Source of the DNA: Rhodopirellula sp. P2
GTDB lineage: Bacteria > Planctomycetota > Planctomycetia > Pirellulales > Pirellulaceae
Length of the DNA stretch: 64,000 nucleotides
Direction: 5' to 3'
Assembly: GCF_028768465.1 (NCBI RefSeq)
Contig: NZ_CP118225.1
Coordinates: 744,001-808,000 of the forward strand
Position 1 is the first letter of the stretch, and every line of letters starts with the position of its first letter. The translations under genes were made by a program, and so were the position numbers. The notes beneath the pieces were generated by a model, which saw nothing but the letters and a program-made list of their open reading frames with translations, did no database searches and was not told the origin of the DNA. Positions 27,193-37,695 of the stretch are shown here, piece after piece.

Positions 27193-28372
27193 GATGATCT
27201 TCCAACGAATCTTTGTTTGACTTCATGCTTCCCGCCTTCATCGATTCCTGCCAGTGCACATGAAAGGCATGCAGCCTCTCCTCACAGCGTCCAAAGATCC
27301 GACTTGCCTCCTCGTTCACCCCAGCCGCGCCGGCTGAATTCATTCCGGCCTGCACCCGTGGAAAGATCGCTGCGTCTTCGGCCAACACTTTTCGCGCCAT
27401 CGATGCGGCGCTGCGTCCCAACCCGTTCGCGACCATCTTCCCGACAATGCCCGAGCGTTTGGGGCGACGCGTGAATCCGAACACCGTCATTTTGCTGGTT
27501 GAAATTCCAATCGGAGTGATCTGATAGACCAAACTCATCGTGTCGGTGAACGACGCCATGATATTTGGGAACACATGCACATGCTGATAATGCGGCCCGA
27601 ATTCTCCGACCATCCAACGCATCACACGTTCTTCCATCCGCGCCAACAAGGAATCCTCGCGTACATCCGTTCGGAACCGAGTTCCCCACGCCATCAACTC
27701 ATGCGTGCTTTCGCTTTCACCTGGATCGCTGCCAAACGTTTGCGAGTGAACCTCACTGAGATGATAACTTTCGAGCGAACCTTCGATCGGGATTTTCCAA
27801 TCGCAGGGATACTCCAGTTCCTCTTGCAGAACTTGCCTCCACGACGTCGCATCCGTGTTCGCTGCGAAGTCGCTCACCCAATCATCGTCGCCGAGCGTCA
27901 CGAGCCCCGATTCACCGGCTCCCTGACTGGCTCCACCAGACAGATTCACGAAGACCAACTGGCCAACCACTTGCACCGGAAAACTCCCCAACCGATAGCG
28001 TTCCCGATCGAAGTGCGGAAAATTCTTTGCGGCAGGAATCTTGCGAGTGCGTCCATCGCCGCCGTACTGCCAACCGTGGTAAGGGCACTTCAACTCTTTC
28101 GCGTGGCCGCCGCCTTCCGTCACCAGTTGGCACTGCCGATGCGCACACACGTTTCGCAGCGCCACCAATTCGCCGTCGTGGTTGCGAACGATCAGTGGCA
28201 CTCCCAATCGGTCCAGCGCTTGGTAGTCGCCCGACTGCGAGAGCTCCGTCGTGGTTGTGACCAATTGCCATCCTGCCTGACGCAGTGCAATTTGTTCGCG
28301 ATCATGAATCGATGAATCGGTGTACCAAGTCGACGGCAACAGAGCCGGCAGGGACGTCGTGGCGTGATACAT
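27185..28372 (-). CDS. Rieske non-haem iron oxygenase
   Basis: The 395-residue protein has a Rieske [2Fe-2S] site with its Cys-His pairs in CAHRQC and CPYHGW (residues about 77-102). A catalytic domain follows, with a mononuclear iron motif of the ring-hydroxylating oxygenase type (ESYHLSEVH, about residue 205). It is the size of an oxygenase alpha subunit. Such enzymes hydroxylate, desaturate or demethylate their substrates using electrons from a separate reductase. Its start is 3 nt from the megasynthase stop, and it overlaps the FabL-type gene, so it very probably acts on the megasynthase product. Confidence 0.88.
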   Translation of the reverse strand: MYHATTSLPALLPSTWYTDSSIHDREQIALRQAGWQLVTTTTELSQSGDYQALDRLGVPLIVRNHDGELVALRNVCAHRQCQLVTEGGGHAKELKCPYHGWQYGGDGRTRKIPAAKNFPHFDRERYRLGSFPVQVVGQLVFVNLSGGASQGAGESGLVTLGDDDWVSDFAANTDATSWRQVLQEELEYPCDWKIPIEGSLESYHLSEVHSQTFGSDPGESESTHELMAWGTRFRTDVREDSLLARMEERVMRWMVGEFGPHYQHVHVFPNIMASFTDTMSLVYQITPIGISTSKMTVFGFTRRPKRSGIVGKMVANGLGRSAASMARKVLAEDAAIFPRVQAGMNSAGAAGVNEEASRIFGRCEERLHAFHVHWQESMKAGSMKSNKDSLEDHHE

Positions 28373-28375
28373 GGC

Positions 28376-31300
28376 TTAGCGAAGCCAACCGATTCGATAG
28401 CCATCGATTCGCAAGATCAGTTCCCGATTCTGGCCAATCAAAACCGCCGACATCAGGCCGCCGTCGGAACCGCCAGAAGAACCATCAGTTGCTTCACCTT
28501 CCCACTGCACGTGAACTTTCAATGGCTCGCCGGGATCAGGCAACCGACCGATTTCGATGCAATCAAATGAGACTGGCAAACTCGGCCGATCAGCAACCCG
28601 GTAAGCGAGCATGCCCGCCGCGTACAAAACCGCATCCATCGTGGCTGGTGACAAAACCCATCCCAACAACGGACGCGCCTCGCCTGCCAAGTGAGCTGGA
28701 CTGGGCGCGACGATGGTGCCGATCGCACGAGGTCGTTTCGCAGGATCTCCGCCAGACAAACCGGCGTCGGCATTCCCAAATCCAATCGTTCGCAAACACT
28801 GAAGCGATGGACCGTGATAGATCGGAGCCTGCTCGCTGGCGTATTGCACGGCTGACTCGACCACATCTTCGCTGCCCAGCGACACGACTGGCAGGCTGTC
28901 ATCACCCAACTCAATCGTCGCCGCAAAATGCGGGCGTTGGGCTTGGACCAATCGACCATCTCGGCGACGCAAATCGCTGACCAAAGACCAACGGTCCGGC
29001 ACTGTCGGATCTCGCAACAACTCCACCGCAAGGGCGTCATCTGTCATGAATTTGAGCGGCATCGTGGCCGAAACATCACGGCAACGCATGACTTTTTGAT
29101 CGGTGCCCCAGCGAGCCGCTTCGGCCAGCATTTCGATCGCCATCACGAACGGCAACGTGGGACGTCCGTTGACCAAGTGATGCTTCAAAAACAGATCGCG
29201 TTCGGGGTCCAATGTCACCGCGAAGGAATCCTGCGATGTCGCTGGCATGCGTTCCGTTGGATCGATCATGGGCGATGGACCGGGCAACGAGCTCCCTAAT
29301 CGCGACGATTCGGCGGGGAAGAATTTGCGTACATAACGGCGATCCGTGATCAGCACCTCGGCTTCCTCACCACCGTGCTCGACTTCGTTTAAAAAGTGCT
29401 GCAGCCCTTCTTCAGCCGGCATGAATTCCATGCCGATCATGTCCAGTGCCAGCTTGGCTTCAGGCTTGGTCGCCATCCCGACATCGCCCCAAGCGTGCCA
29501 ATGAAAGGTCACGCATCGCGTCTCGGGACGCTGCTGTCGCAATCGCCCGATCAACTTGGCAAGCATCTCGTTGGCTGCGGAATAGTCCGTGTGTCCATTG
29601 GCACCGAAACGTCCGCTGATCGAACCGTAACCAAGGAACCATTCCAATGGATCGTTCTGCGTCGCGGATGCGAGCGCAATCGTGCCATCGATTTTGGCGG
29701 AAAAACACTGCGCCACTTTGTCGGGTCGCTTGCGATCAAAACGCGCGTCTTGGCCGGATCCGGCACCTTGGATCACACCACGGATAGGACCGTCCACGCT
29801 TCGGATTTTGGCAACAACCTCCGCCACCGCTTCGAAGTCCGAAACGTTGACGCTGTGATAGGTGGCCTCAATCGACCGTTCTCGACACGCTTCGAGCGTC
29901 AGGTCAATCTCGATGGCCTTCTCGAATTGCCGCCAAGTCTTGACGGGGTTGCCGCCTTCTCGCTGAATGCGCGCCATCTCGGATCGACGCAGGTCCGCTC
30001 GATCTCGCAGAGCATGTTCCCGCACGGAGGGGTCAATGTGCGGCACCGGGGCCATCCCCAGTAAATGCAGTTTCAACCCGTGACGTTCGGCCAATGCCAT
30101 CGCTGTCATCGCCGTGATCCCACGACCTCCGCCGGCGACGATCCAAGTGCCACCAGGGGTGACCTGAGTCATCTGCGATGAAACATCGAGCGGAGAGTAG
30201 CGAGCTTCCGTTGCCAATCGCTGCTCACCTGCGACCGCGACTTCTTCGTCGTAGGACGGAACAGCTAACTCACGAAACACACCCTCGGCCAATTCCTCAG
30301 GGCTCGCATCCTCGATCTGATCAACGATCAACATCGGCGTGTCGCGGTAACCACGCATCCAGGCCTCGATCAACATCGCTTTGGTCAAACCAGCCAATCC
30401 GCCCGACTCGGCTGAACGACCATGAATCTGCGCAGAAGACTGAGCCAATGTCGACATGGCGTCGAAACCAAACCCGCCTCCCATCTTCAAGGTGGAAACC
30501 AACGAAGCCTGAGCCATCCGATCTTCGTCGATTGTTCGCTGCATCCAGCGCTGACAAACGCGATAGGGAATCGCAAGCGCATCGGATTGACGCTGTTTCC
30601 AACTCGTCGCGTCCAACGTTGTCCAACAAGCCGCATCGTCGTGCGGTGTGGTCAGGAAAAGGTGCGGTGTCGCATCAACGGACCAGACACGATCCAGTTC
30701 GGCATCGAGCTCTGGCAAAGTCAGCTGAGCTGCGATGCGATGAACCGGGACACCTGCCATTTGACATCGAGTCGCGATTGCATCGGCGACCGGGTTGTTG
30801 CCAAGAATCAGCGCGGCCCCATTGAGCGGAGGCATCGTCGGCATCCCATCGCGTCGAGGTGCCGATTTCGTTCGCATCACGAAACGATGGGTCCCCGAGG
30901 CGGGTGCCTGGGACGTCACTTCGGACGAGTCAGAACTGAGATTCAGCGAGGCGTTTTTTTTTTCGTCCGCAGGCTGACCAATCTGCTCCATCACAAACGC
31001 ATGGATCGAAGACAAGGTCGGAAAATCCGACAGCTTCAAGTTCGACTCGCGAAGCGATTGCAACTCGTACTGTTGTTCCAGCTCGCCCAGCAACTGAGCT
31101 CGCTTGATGCTGTCGATCCCAAGTTCGCCTTCCAGATCCGCGTCCATGTCGATGATGTCTTCGTCGTAACCGGTTTGATCCACGACCAAGTCGATCATCA
31201 AACGTTGCAACGATTCCGCGGTGCTGTCGAGGTCCTGCGTCGGAATGGATTCGGACTGGTCGTTGTGTCCGCATGCGTCCATCGGAACGGACGCGAATTC

Positions 31301-34300
31301 GCTGCCTTCGATTTCAGCTGGATCACCGACCAGTTGCAGGATGTCATTGAGCGAAGCGAACTGAGCCAATCGCATGGACTGCGTGTCGACTTCCAAGTTG
31401 CCCCACTGAACGATTTCACCGATCAGCTGAGCCTTCTTGATGCTGTCGACACCCAACTCGGCTTCCAAGTCCGCGTCGAACTCGATCACCTCTGGGTCGT
31501 ACCCCGTCAAATCCACCACGAGGTCAAACAAGAATGATCGAGCTGACCGCAGACGTTGCTGCATGTCCGCATTCGAAGCACGATTCGCCGCGGCGGTGAC
31601 CGTTGCAATCGGCTGCATTTGACTGGAAACCACATCGCCATTTTGCATTCCGTTGCGATGATCACTTCCGTTCTCGCTGACCGAATGAACCGTCGCGGGT
31701 GCCACGACGCCAGAGGATCCCCTGACGTCCGAAACCGGCTTGAATGCCGACCGCGGCTCCTCCTGCGAGACTTCTTGTTGACGTCGACTCCGCCGCGTGA
31801 CATCGACGACTTCGAACGCTGGCCGCGACGCCGTCATCGTGCTCGGCTGATGAACATCCGTTTGTGACGACGCCACGGACACGCTTGTTTCGGAAACCGA
31901 TTCACTCGATGCCTTGGTCGATTGACCGAGTGATTCGTACGCCAACTCGATCAATTGTCGCTGACGATTTGGGTCGCGACCACGGTCATCCGCCGACATG
32001 CAGAGCACGTGCGGAGCAACCGTTGCAGTGGCCAATCGAGTCAGCACATTGTTGGGGCCAACCTCAACCAGTAATTCGCACCCATCGTGAACCAATCGCT
32101 CCGTCGCTCCGCTGAAGCACACCGGACGCGTCAACTGTGTGACCAAATTGTCAACGATGTCAGATGGCTCGGCCAGATATCGATTCGACACCGCCGACAA
32201 AAACGCAAAGCGTGGCGGACGCGCGTTCTGGCCGGTGAATCGAGCTTGCAGCATTTCTTGAGCTGGCATCATCTCGGGAGTGTGAAAAGCGGCCGGCACA
32301 GGAATCACAACCGACGCCATGCCAGCAGACGCCAGCTGCTTTTTCGCGGCCGTCATTTGCTCAGGGGCACCGGCGATCACTGTCTGTTGCGGTGAGTTGT
32401 GGTGCGAAATGGTGTAGCGAATTTCGGATCCTTGCAGAGCAGCGTCGACCGCCGATGGCGCTCCACGAACCGACAACAGTTCACCTCTTTCACGTGTCGT
32501 CATCACCACGCTGTCGCTTCGTGACTTTGCAAACTCGATGGCTTGCCGTGTGGTCACAACGCCCGCGCACCAAGCGGCGGTGCATTCGCCAAAGCTGTGC
32601 CCCAGCACCGCATCAGGACGCAAACCGCGACGCAGCAACGAATCCGCAAACATGGAACCAACTGCCAACACCCACGCCTGTGTCCACCACACATCGCGTC
32701 CGAGTTGCGATTCAGGATCGTGCAAACGATCCGAGATCACAGGCAAACCAAGCGATTTCAGCCGTTGATCGAAACCGTCCAAGAAAGCTCGGCTAGCAGA
32801 TGAATCCTCGGTGTCCAACCAAGTCGGAACAGCCGAGTACTGCGAACCTTGCCCAGGGAACAACCAACCAACACGTGGACTGGCACACTCACCAGAGCGA
32901 GCGTTTGGTAGCCAAACCCAACCATCCTTTTTCGCCAACATCCCGGAGGCTTGTTGACGAATGGGCCCCGCAATCGCCGCTGATGCTGCGGCTGCCAACT
33001 CGCTGTCGTCTTTGCCCAACAAGACCGCTCGACAGGCCGTCGCGGAGGAGGACGTGAACGCCGACACGCAGCTTTCGCTCGCCGACTTTCCTGAGGCAAC
33101 CTCGCTCAGGGCGACTCGCAACGCTTCCAAGGTCGCGCACTGCAGACGAACAACGAGCGTTCCCGACGAACCAGGCACCGATTCCTTCCTCAAGGATTCG
33201 GAACGAGATCGCGTCGACACGGAAGAAGTCGGCTGCGGCGTGGATTCGAGTGAGGTCGAAATCAAAGGAGTCTCACCGGAAGGCAAAGTGGACGGCTCAT
33301 AGTTCATTTGGGGGGAGACACTATAATTGACTCGATATCCATCGTCGGCAACTTCCCCGATCGGAATTGAAACGTTCGAAGTCGGCTTGCTGCTGAATTG
33401 GGGCGTCAAAGTCGCCGCTATTGCTCGAATGATACCCTGACCGCCGCCCAAATGACCAATTTGGCCGACCAGCTTTTGGGAAGAAATAAATCCAGGCACC
33501 TGGGAATGACGAGCCGATTCAGCTCGCGCGGCCGCAACATCCGCCGAAAACGCCTCGGTTGGCTTGGACAACACGCCTAAAATGGTTCGCCCCTGTGCCT
33601 TGGCGTCGGACAAACGCTGAAGCGTCAAAACCGCAACGCCCTCGCCAGGAATGATCTGGGATCCATCGTCGGGCAAATCTTCCGGGCGGCCTGATGGCAA
33701 CAGCTGCTCTTTGTGTGCGAGCTGCTCGAAGGCGACCAAGTCCATCCCGCGTTGAGTCACACCGCACAACGCCAAATCGATCGCTCCCTCATGCAACTGT
33801 TCCATCGCAGTGATCAACGCCAACCCGCCGGAGGCTTCGTCCGCGTCGACCGCGAACGCTCCGCCCATCAAGTCAAACGTTCTCGCGATTCGCGACGCGA
33901 GCGTGCTGGCCGTGAACCCACCGGTCTCATCCAGCAAAGCACCGTACTTTTCAAGCGTCAGCTTTCGCAGTTCATCAGCAACAATGTTTGTTTTTAAATC
34001 ATCCCATCCCATCGATGCCAGCGTGCGACGAAGATGCTGGTTGATCTCAGGCAACCGCAAACCAATTTGCAACTCGTTGCTGAACTGGCCGCCAAAGATG
34101 GTTCCAACGACCACGCCGACTCGCTCGCGATCAACCGACCACTGGCCGCCATCGAACTCATCCATCGCCTGCCGAACAGCCTCGATCAGCATCAATTGAG
34201 CCGGGTTGGCATTGGCCACCATTTTCGGCGGGATTCGATACGACTGAGCATCGAATTTGAAATCTCGAATGTATCCGCCACGGCAATGCGGCGTCGTGTA

Positions 34301-37183
34301 ACTCGATCGATCCGCACCTGGGTTCACACCAAGCCAAGCTCCGCTGCGAGTGCCGACCCAGCGGCCTTCCGGCGGATCGCTGATTGCAGACCGACCGCTT
34401 TGCAGCAACTCTCGAAATGCTTGAAGATTGGCAGCACCAGGCAACACGACACCGCGGCCAACAATTGCGATGGACTCCTCGACTTGCTGTTCTTGCGCGG
34501 TTGCTCGCCGGGAAGAAGGCATCTCTTCAATCACGGCATGAGCATTCAATCCGCCGATACCAAACGCATTGACAGCCGCCACGCGACCCTCGGAAGCTGT
34601 GCGACGTTGCCACGGTTCCACGCGGTCGACAATCCGAACCGGTGATTGATCCCAATCGTGACGTTCGGTTGGCAACGCAAAATTGATCGAAGGTGGAATC
34701 TTCCCGCGACGCATCGCCAGCAAGCACTTCACCACACCGACCAAACCAGCCGCTTCCAACAGATGCCCCAAGTTGCTTTTGACACTGCCGATGGGCAACA
34801 CACTCTGCTGACTTTGGTTGGTTCGCAACAGCGAAGTCAAACTTTCCAGTTCGGTGGCATCGCCCACTTGAGTGCTGGTGGCGTGGCACTCCAAGTAATC
34901 AATGTTGAGCGGATCCGAATCGACGGCGCGTCGCATCGCTGTTTGTTGACCTTCACTTCGCGGCGCCCACAGACCTTTGCCTTTGCCATCCGACGCGACA
35001 CCTACACCTCGCAAGGTTGCCAGGACGGGCAGCCCATTGGCCTCGGCAACACTTCGTCGAGCCACGACCACCGCCACATAACCTTCGCTGCTGATCAACC
35101 CGCTGGCACGGTTGTCGAACGGAAACGATCCTGTCTCGCTGCACGCACCTGACTGAGAGAACAACGCCAAGTTGTCGACATTGTTGAACGTCGCGCCACC
35201 GACGACCGCCAAATCCAAGCGGTTCGCTTCGATGGCGGATGCCGCATGCTGCAGCGCCAACAGAGACGACGAACAAGCCGCATCGATCACCTCGCGACGG
35301 CCTTCAAATCCCATCAACCGCGCGGCCAAAGAAGCCGCCGAATAGGCATTGAAAGCCGGTGAATGCCCCGATTCATACCGCGGCCGATCGCGACGAATGG
35401 CGGATGAAATCGATGCTTTGACCTGTTTTTTCGAATCAGAATCGACGGATTGCAGCGAAGGAACCTGGTCAACCAACTCCATCGCCGTGTCTGCCATCGT
35501 CGCCATGGCAAGCGGTCCGCCCAACTCTGTTCCACCACTGTGCCCAACAAAGACGCCAGCCCGAACGGGATCAACTGCGAGTGGACGATCGGATGTGCAA
35601 TGCAGTGCCGAGGTGGACGACAAACCGCACGATCCCGAAGCTGCCTTGAGCGCCGCCACAGCGACCTGAGCAAACTGCCGATGCGTCAGGTCAAATACCC
35701 CGAGCGACCCAATCGCCTGCTCAACCGCAACATCCAATGGATCAGGTGAAACACAGCCACCAAGTTGCGTGTAGGTCTTTCCTGGAACGCCTTTTTGATT
35801 CTCGAAGTACAACTCGCGGTTCAAGCGATCTTCCGGCATCGGCGCGATCACCGAACGACCTTCAAACAGCATCTCCTCGAACGCTTGTGCGTTATCAACG
35901 CCGCCCGGCAAACGAACCTCAAAACCACAAATCACGCAGTCATCAGGATCGCCACCTTGGCCGACGACTGCTGGTTTCGCCGTGGGTTGCCCCGTCGCGG
36001 AAGTCTGTTTCGCCACCTTGGGTGCTTTCGATGGAACGGCCGACCAGTTGCCGATCATCTGCAGCAGTTCCTCACTGCCGATTTCAGGCGTGTCGTCCAG
36101 GTGCGTTGTTGCAATCACATCATCGATGTTCGCACGATCAAAGATGGGATCGTCTCGAAAGTATGGCAAAAACGTTTTCACAAATGGGCCGGCCATTTGA
36201 TCCAGTTCTTGCCGTTCGCTGCCTGCCCGCGTTGAGGTCTTGCTGAGTTGCCGCGGTCGTTTCAGCCGATCCGGCTTTCGAGTCTGCAACCACTTCGTCG
36301 TCGCGGAATGAAATGCCGCGTCCAAGGACTCAATTGCCGTGCCCTCGCGTGTGGTCAGATGATACGTCCGGCCATGCAATCGAGGCGTGCTCATCACCTT
36401 GCAAATGGCCCGTGCGATCCAGTCCACGTCCACAATGTTCTTGCGTTCGCTTCCTGAAAACCCCAGGTCTCGAAACCACTGCCCATCTTCGGGCAAACCA
36501 AATCGCGACGCCAACATTTGGTACATCGAGAAGGCACCATAGATCGTTCGATCGCCGGAGACCGGCGACAGTCCCGTTCGATCGATCACGATCGACGGTC
36601 GATAAACGGTGAGATTCGACTCGCCGAATGATTCGCGAACGATCCCTTCCGCAATCAGCTTGCTGCGTTCGTAGTCGTTCGCAAACGATTGGCCGACCGC
36701 TCCTTCGGTTTCCTTCACGCGTCCCGATCGTTTGCCGCAAACGTACGCGGTGGAGACATGGTGGAACTGCGAGATCCCAACCTCCTGGCAAAACGCCAAC
36801 ACTTTCCCGGTGCCGTCGACGTTGGTTCGATAGGGCTCATTGTCGCCCTCCGGGTCAGCCGGCAGGAAGCTCAGGCTGGCTGCACTGTGCAACATTCGAT
36901 CGCAGTTGGCCCGCACCCACTCAATCGACTCTTCTTTCAACCCCAGAGCATCTTGGTTCAAATCGCCTTCCAAAATCTTTGGACGTGGCAGGGACACTTG
37001 CCAGGCGTTCTCAAATCGACCGAGGATTTGCTCCATCCGTTGCTCTGCCGTCAATTTCCCCTTCGCGCGTACCAAAACCGCGCATTCGGTCCGGTCTCGC
37101 AATAACTCTGCCACCACATAAGAACCGAGCATTCCGCTGGCTCCCGTGATCAAGGGCATTCGTCGAGAGGTTGAATGGGACAT
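28376..37183 (-). CDS. Giant iterative lipid/polyketide synthase (TER-KS-CLF-AT-ACP-ACP-KR-DH)
   Basis: The 2935-residue chain has eight recognisable parts. A thioester-reductase-like Rossmann domain fills about 1-385 (TGASGMLGSYV; YERSK). A ketosynthase spans about 410-885, with Cys in DAACSSS near 636 and His in ECHATST and NLGHLLEAAG. A second KS-like domain (about 905-1290) has its Cys site replaced (VDADEASGG near 1116), like a chain-length factor. An acyltransferase has Ser in GHSFGE near 1531. Two ACPs carry LGVDSIKKA (about 1914) and LGIDSIKRA (about 2026). A ketoreductase (GGGRGIT near 2356; DYSAAN) and a hotdog dehydratase (HHLVNGRPTLP near 2669) end the chain. This resembles PUFA synthases and the heterocyst glycolipid synthase family. 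The N-terminal reductase suggests release as aldehyde or alcohol. No phosphopantetheinyl transferase is in the window. Confidence 0.93.
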   Translation of the reverse strand: MSHSTSRRMPLITGASGMLGSYVVAELLRDRTECAVLVRAKGKLTAEQRMEQILGRFENAWQVSLPRPKILEGDLNQDALGLKEESIEWVRANCDRMLHSAASLSFLPADPEGDNEPYRTNVDGTGKVLAFCQEVGISQFHHVSTAYVCGKRSGRVKETEGAVGQSFANDYERSKLIAEGIVRESFGESNLTVYRPSIVIDRTGLSPVSGDRTIYGAFSMYQMLASRFGLPEDGQWFRDLGFSGSERKNIVDVDWIARAICKVMSTPRLHGRTYHLTTREGTAIESLDAAFHSATTKWLQTRKPDRLKRPRQLSKTSTRAGSERQELDQMAGPFVKTFLPYFRDDPIFDRANIDDVIATTHLDDTPEIGSEELLQMIGNWSAVPSKAPKVAKQTSATGQPTAKPAVVGQGGDPDDCVICGFEVRLPGGVDNAQAFEEMLFEGRSVIAPMPEDRLNRELYFENQKGVPGKTYTQLGGCVSPDPLDVAVEQAIGSLGVFDLTHRQFAQVAVAALKAASGSCGLSSTSALHCTSDRPLAVDPVRAGVFVGHSGGTELGGPLAMATMADTAMELVDQVPSLQSVDSDSKKQVKASISSAIRRDRPRYESGHSPAFNAYSAASLAARLMGFEGRREVIDAACSSSLLALQHAASAIEANRLDLAVVGGATFNNVDNLALFSQSGACSETGSFPFDNRASGLISSEGYVAVVVARRSVAEANGLPVLATLRGVGVASDGKGKGLWAPRSEGQQTAMRRAVDSDPLNIDYLECHATSTQVGDATELESLTSLLRTNQSQQSVLPIGSVKSNLGHLLEAAGLVGVVKCLLAMRRGKIPPSINFALPTERHDWDQSPVRIVDRVEPWQRRTASEGRVAAVNAFGIGGLNAHAVIEEMPSSRRATAQEQQVEESIAIVGRGVVLPGAANLQAFRELLQSGRSAISDPPEGRWVGTRSGAWLGVNPGADRSSYTTPHCRGGYIRDFKFDAQSYRIPPKMVANANPAQLMLIEAVRQAMDEFDGGQWSVDRERVGVVVGTIFGGQFSNELQIGLRLPEINQHLRRTLASMGWDDLKTNIVADELRKLTLEKYGALLDETGGFTASTLASRIARTFDLMGGAFAVDADEASGGLALITAMEQLHEGAIDLALCGVTQRGMDLVAFEQLAHKEQLLPSGRPEDLPDDGSQIIPGEGVAVLTLQRLSDAKAQGRTILGVLSKPTEAFSADVAAARAESARHSQVPGFISSQKLVGQIGHLGGGQGIIRAIAATLTPQFSSKPTSNVSIPIGEVADDGYRVNYSVSPQMNYEPSTLPSGETPLISTSLESTPQPTSSVSTRSRSESLRKESVPGSSGTLVVRLQCATLEALRVALSEVASGKSASESCVSAFTSSSATACRAVLLGKDDSELAAAASAAIAGPIRQQASGMLAKKDGWVWLPNARSGECASPRVGWLFPGQGSQYSAVPTWLDTEDSSASRAFLDGFDQRLKSLGLPVISDRLHDPESQLGRDVWWTQAWVLAVGSMFADSLLRRGLRPDAVLGHSFGECTAAWCAGVVTTRQAIEFAKSRSDSVVMTTRERGELLSVRGAPSAVDAALQGSEIRYTISHHNSPQQTVIAGAPEQMTAAKKQLASAGMASVVIPVPAAFHTPEMMPAQEMLQARFTGQNARPPRFAFLSAVSNRYLAEPSDIVDNLVTQLTRPVCFSGATERLVHDGCELLVEVGPNNVLTRLATATVAPHVLCMSADDRGRDPNRQRQLIELAYESLGQSTKASSESVSETSVSVASSQTDVHQPSTMTASRPAFEVVDVTRRSRRQQEVSQEEPRSAFKPVSDVRGSSGVVAPATVHSVSENGSDHRNGMQNGDVVSSQMQPIATVTAAANRASNADMQQRLRSARSFLFDLVVDLTGYDPEVIEFDADLEAELGVDSIKKAQLIGEIVQWGNLEVDTQSMRLAQFASLNDILQLVGDPAEIEGSEFASVPMDACGHNDQSESIPTQDLDSTAESLQRLMIDLVVDQTGYDEDIIDMDADLEGELGIDSIKRAQLLGELEQQYELQSLRESNLKLSDFPTLSSIHAFVMEQIGQPADEKKNASLNLSSDSSEVTSQAPASGTHRFVMRTKSAPRRDGMPTMPPLNGAALILGNNPVADAIATRCQMAGVPVHRIAAQLTLPELDAELDRVWSVDATPHLFLTTPHDDAACWTTLDATSWKQRQSDALAIPYRVCQRWMQRTIDEDRMAQASLVSTLKMGGGFGFDAMSTLAQSSAQIHGRSAESGGLAGLTKAMLIEAWMRGYRDTPMLIVDQIEDASPEELAEGVFRELAVPSYDEEVAVAGEQRLATEARYSPLDVSSQMTQVTPGGTWIVAGGGRGITAMTAMALAERHGLKLHLLGMAPVPHIDPSVREHALRDRADLRRSEMARIQREGGNPVKTWRQFEKAIEIDLTLEACRERSIEATYHSVNVSDFEAVAEVVAKIRSVDGPIRGVIQGAGSGQDARFDRKRPDKVAQCFSAKIDGTIALASATQNDPLEWFLGYGSISGRFGANGHTDYSAANEMLAKLIGRLRQQRPETRCVTFHWHAWGDVGMATKPEAKLALDMIGMEFMPAEEGLQHFLNEVEHGGEEAEVLITDRRYVRKFFPAESSRLGSSLPGPSPMIDPTERMPATSQDSFAVTLDPERDLFLKHHLVNGRPTLPFVMAIEMLAEAARWGTDQKVMRCRDVSATMPLKFMTDDALAVELLRDPTVPDRWSLVSDLRRRDGRLVQAQRPHFAATIELGDDSLPVVSLGSEDVVESAVQYASEQAPIYHGPSLQCLRTIGFGNADAGLSGGDPAKRPRAIGTIVAPSPAHLAGEARPLLGWVLSPATMDAVLYAAGMLAYRVADRPSLPVSFDCIEIGRLPDPGEPLKVHVQWEGEATDGSSGGSDGGLMSAVLIGQNRELILRIDGYRIGWLR
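30954..30963 (-). repeat. A10 homopolymer inside the megasynthase gene
   Basis: The coding strand has ten consecutive A residues (GAC GAA AAA AAA AAC GCC) at about codon 2074, in the Ser-rich linker between the second ACP and the ketoreductase. A slip of one base would put ribosomes or RNA polymerase into a frame that meets a stop within about eleven codons (at 30930). The product would then end after the ACPs. Confidence 0.6.
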
Positions 37184-37695
37184 GCTGAAAGCAGGGCGGT
37201 GTTAGCACGCCCTCAAATGGCTGAAGAACAAATGTTTCGTAGTGCCCAAGTCTATTCACCGAATCCGCTGTGCAAATGTCGTGGCACAAAAAGATGGCGT
37301 TGCCCCATGCCCCCAAACCAAAAATCCGAATCAATCGGATCACGCGGGCTAGGCGGATCGTGGCGATCGCTCACGCCGTGGCTCCCGGCGCTGGCAACCT
37401 CTTTCCAACGCGTCATTGAGAATCCAAGCCCGCCAAACTCGTCCCTGCCCCCGACATTCTCTCGCCATCAAAACAGCAGTCTTTCAGTTCACCGCGATGC
37501 CGATTCAGCTCAACCGCACCAACTGTCCACTTCGCTAAATCGCGAAATTCACGTTGAAAACGGGTTTCCGGTTTGGCGACACCACCCAAAGAGACTAGTT
37601 TGATTGGGACCCATGGAGACCTGTTCACTCGAATATCCAAGATCGATTCGGCTGTGCTTTGCTCCTGATTTCCTCTCTCAGCTAGACCTGCGATC
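37184..37695. other. Divergent intergenic region, no gene seen
   Basis: These 512 bases separate the starts of the megasynthase (minus) and the radical SAM gene (plus), so promoters for both must lie here. Frames on both strands have poor composition and no start context. I could not place convincing -10/-35 boxes. Confidence 0.5.

Noticed and set aside
33713-33997. Short plus-strand frames inside the megasynthase as genes
   Set aside because: They are antisense shadows of a long, strongly coding minus-strand gene.
37175-37603. Plus-strand gene in the divergent promoter region
   Set aside because: It overlaps the megasynthase start, has no family resemblance and no ribosome site.
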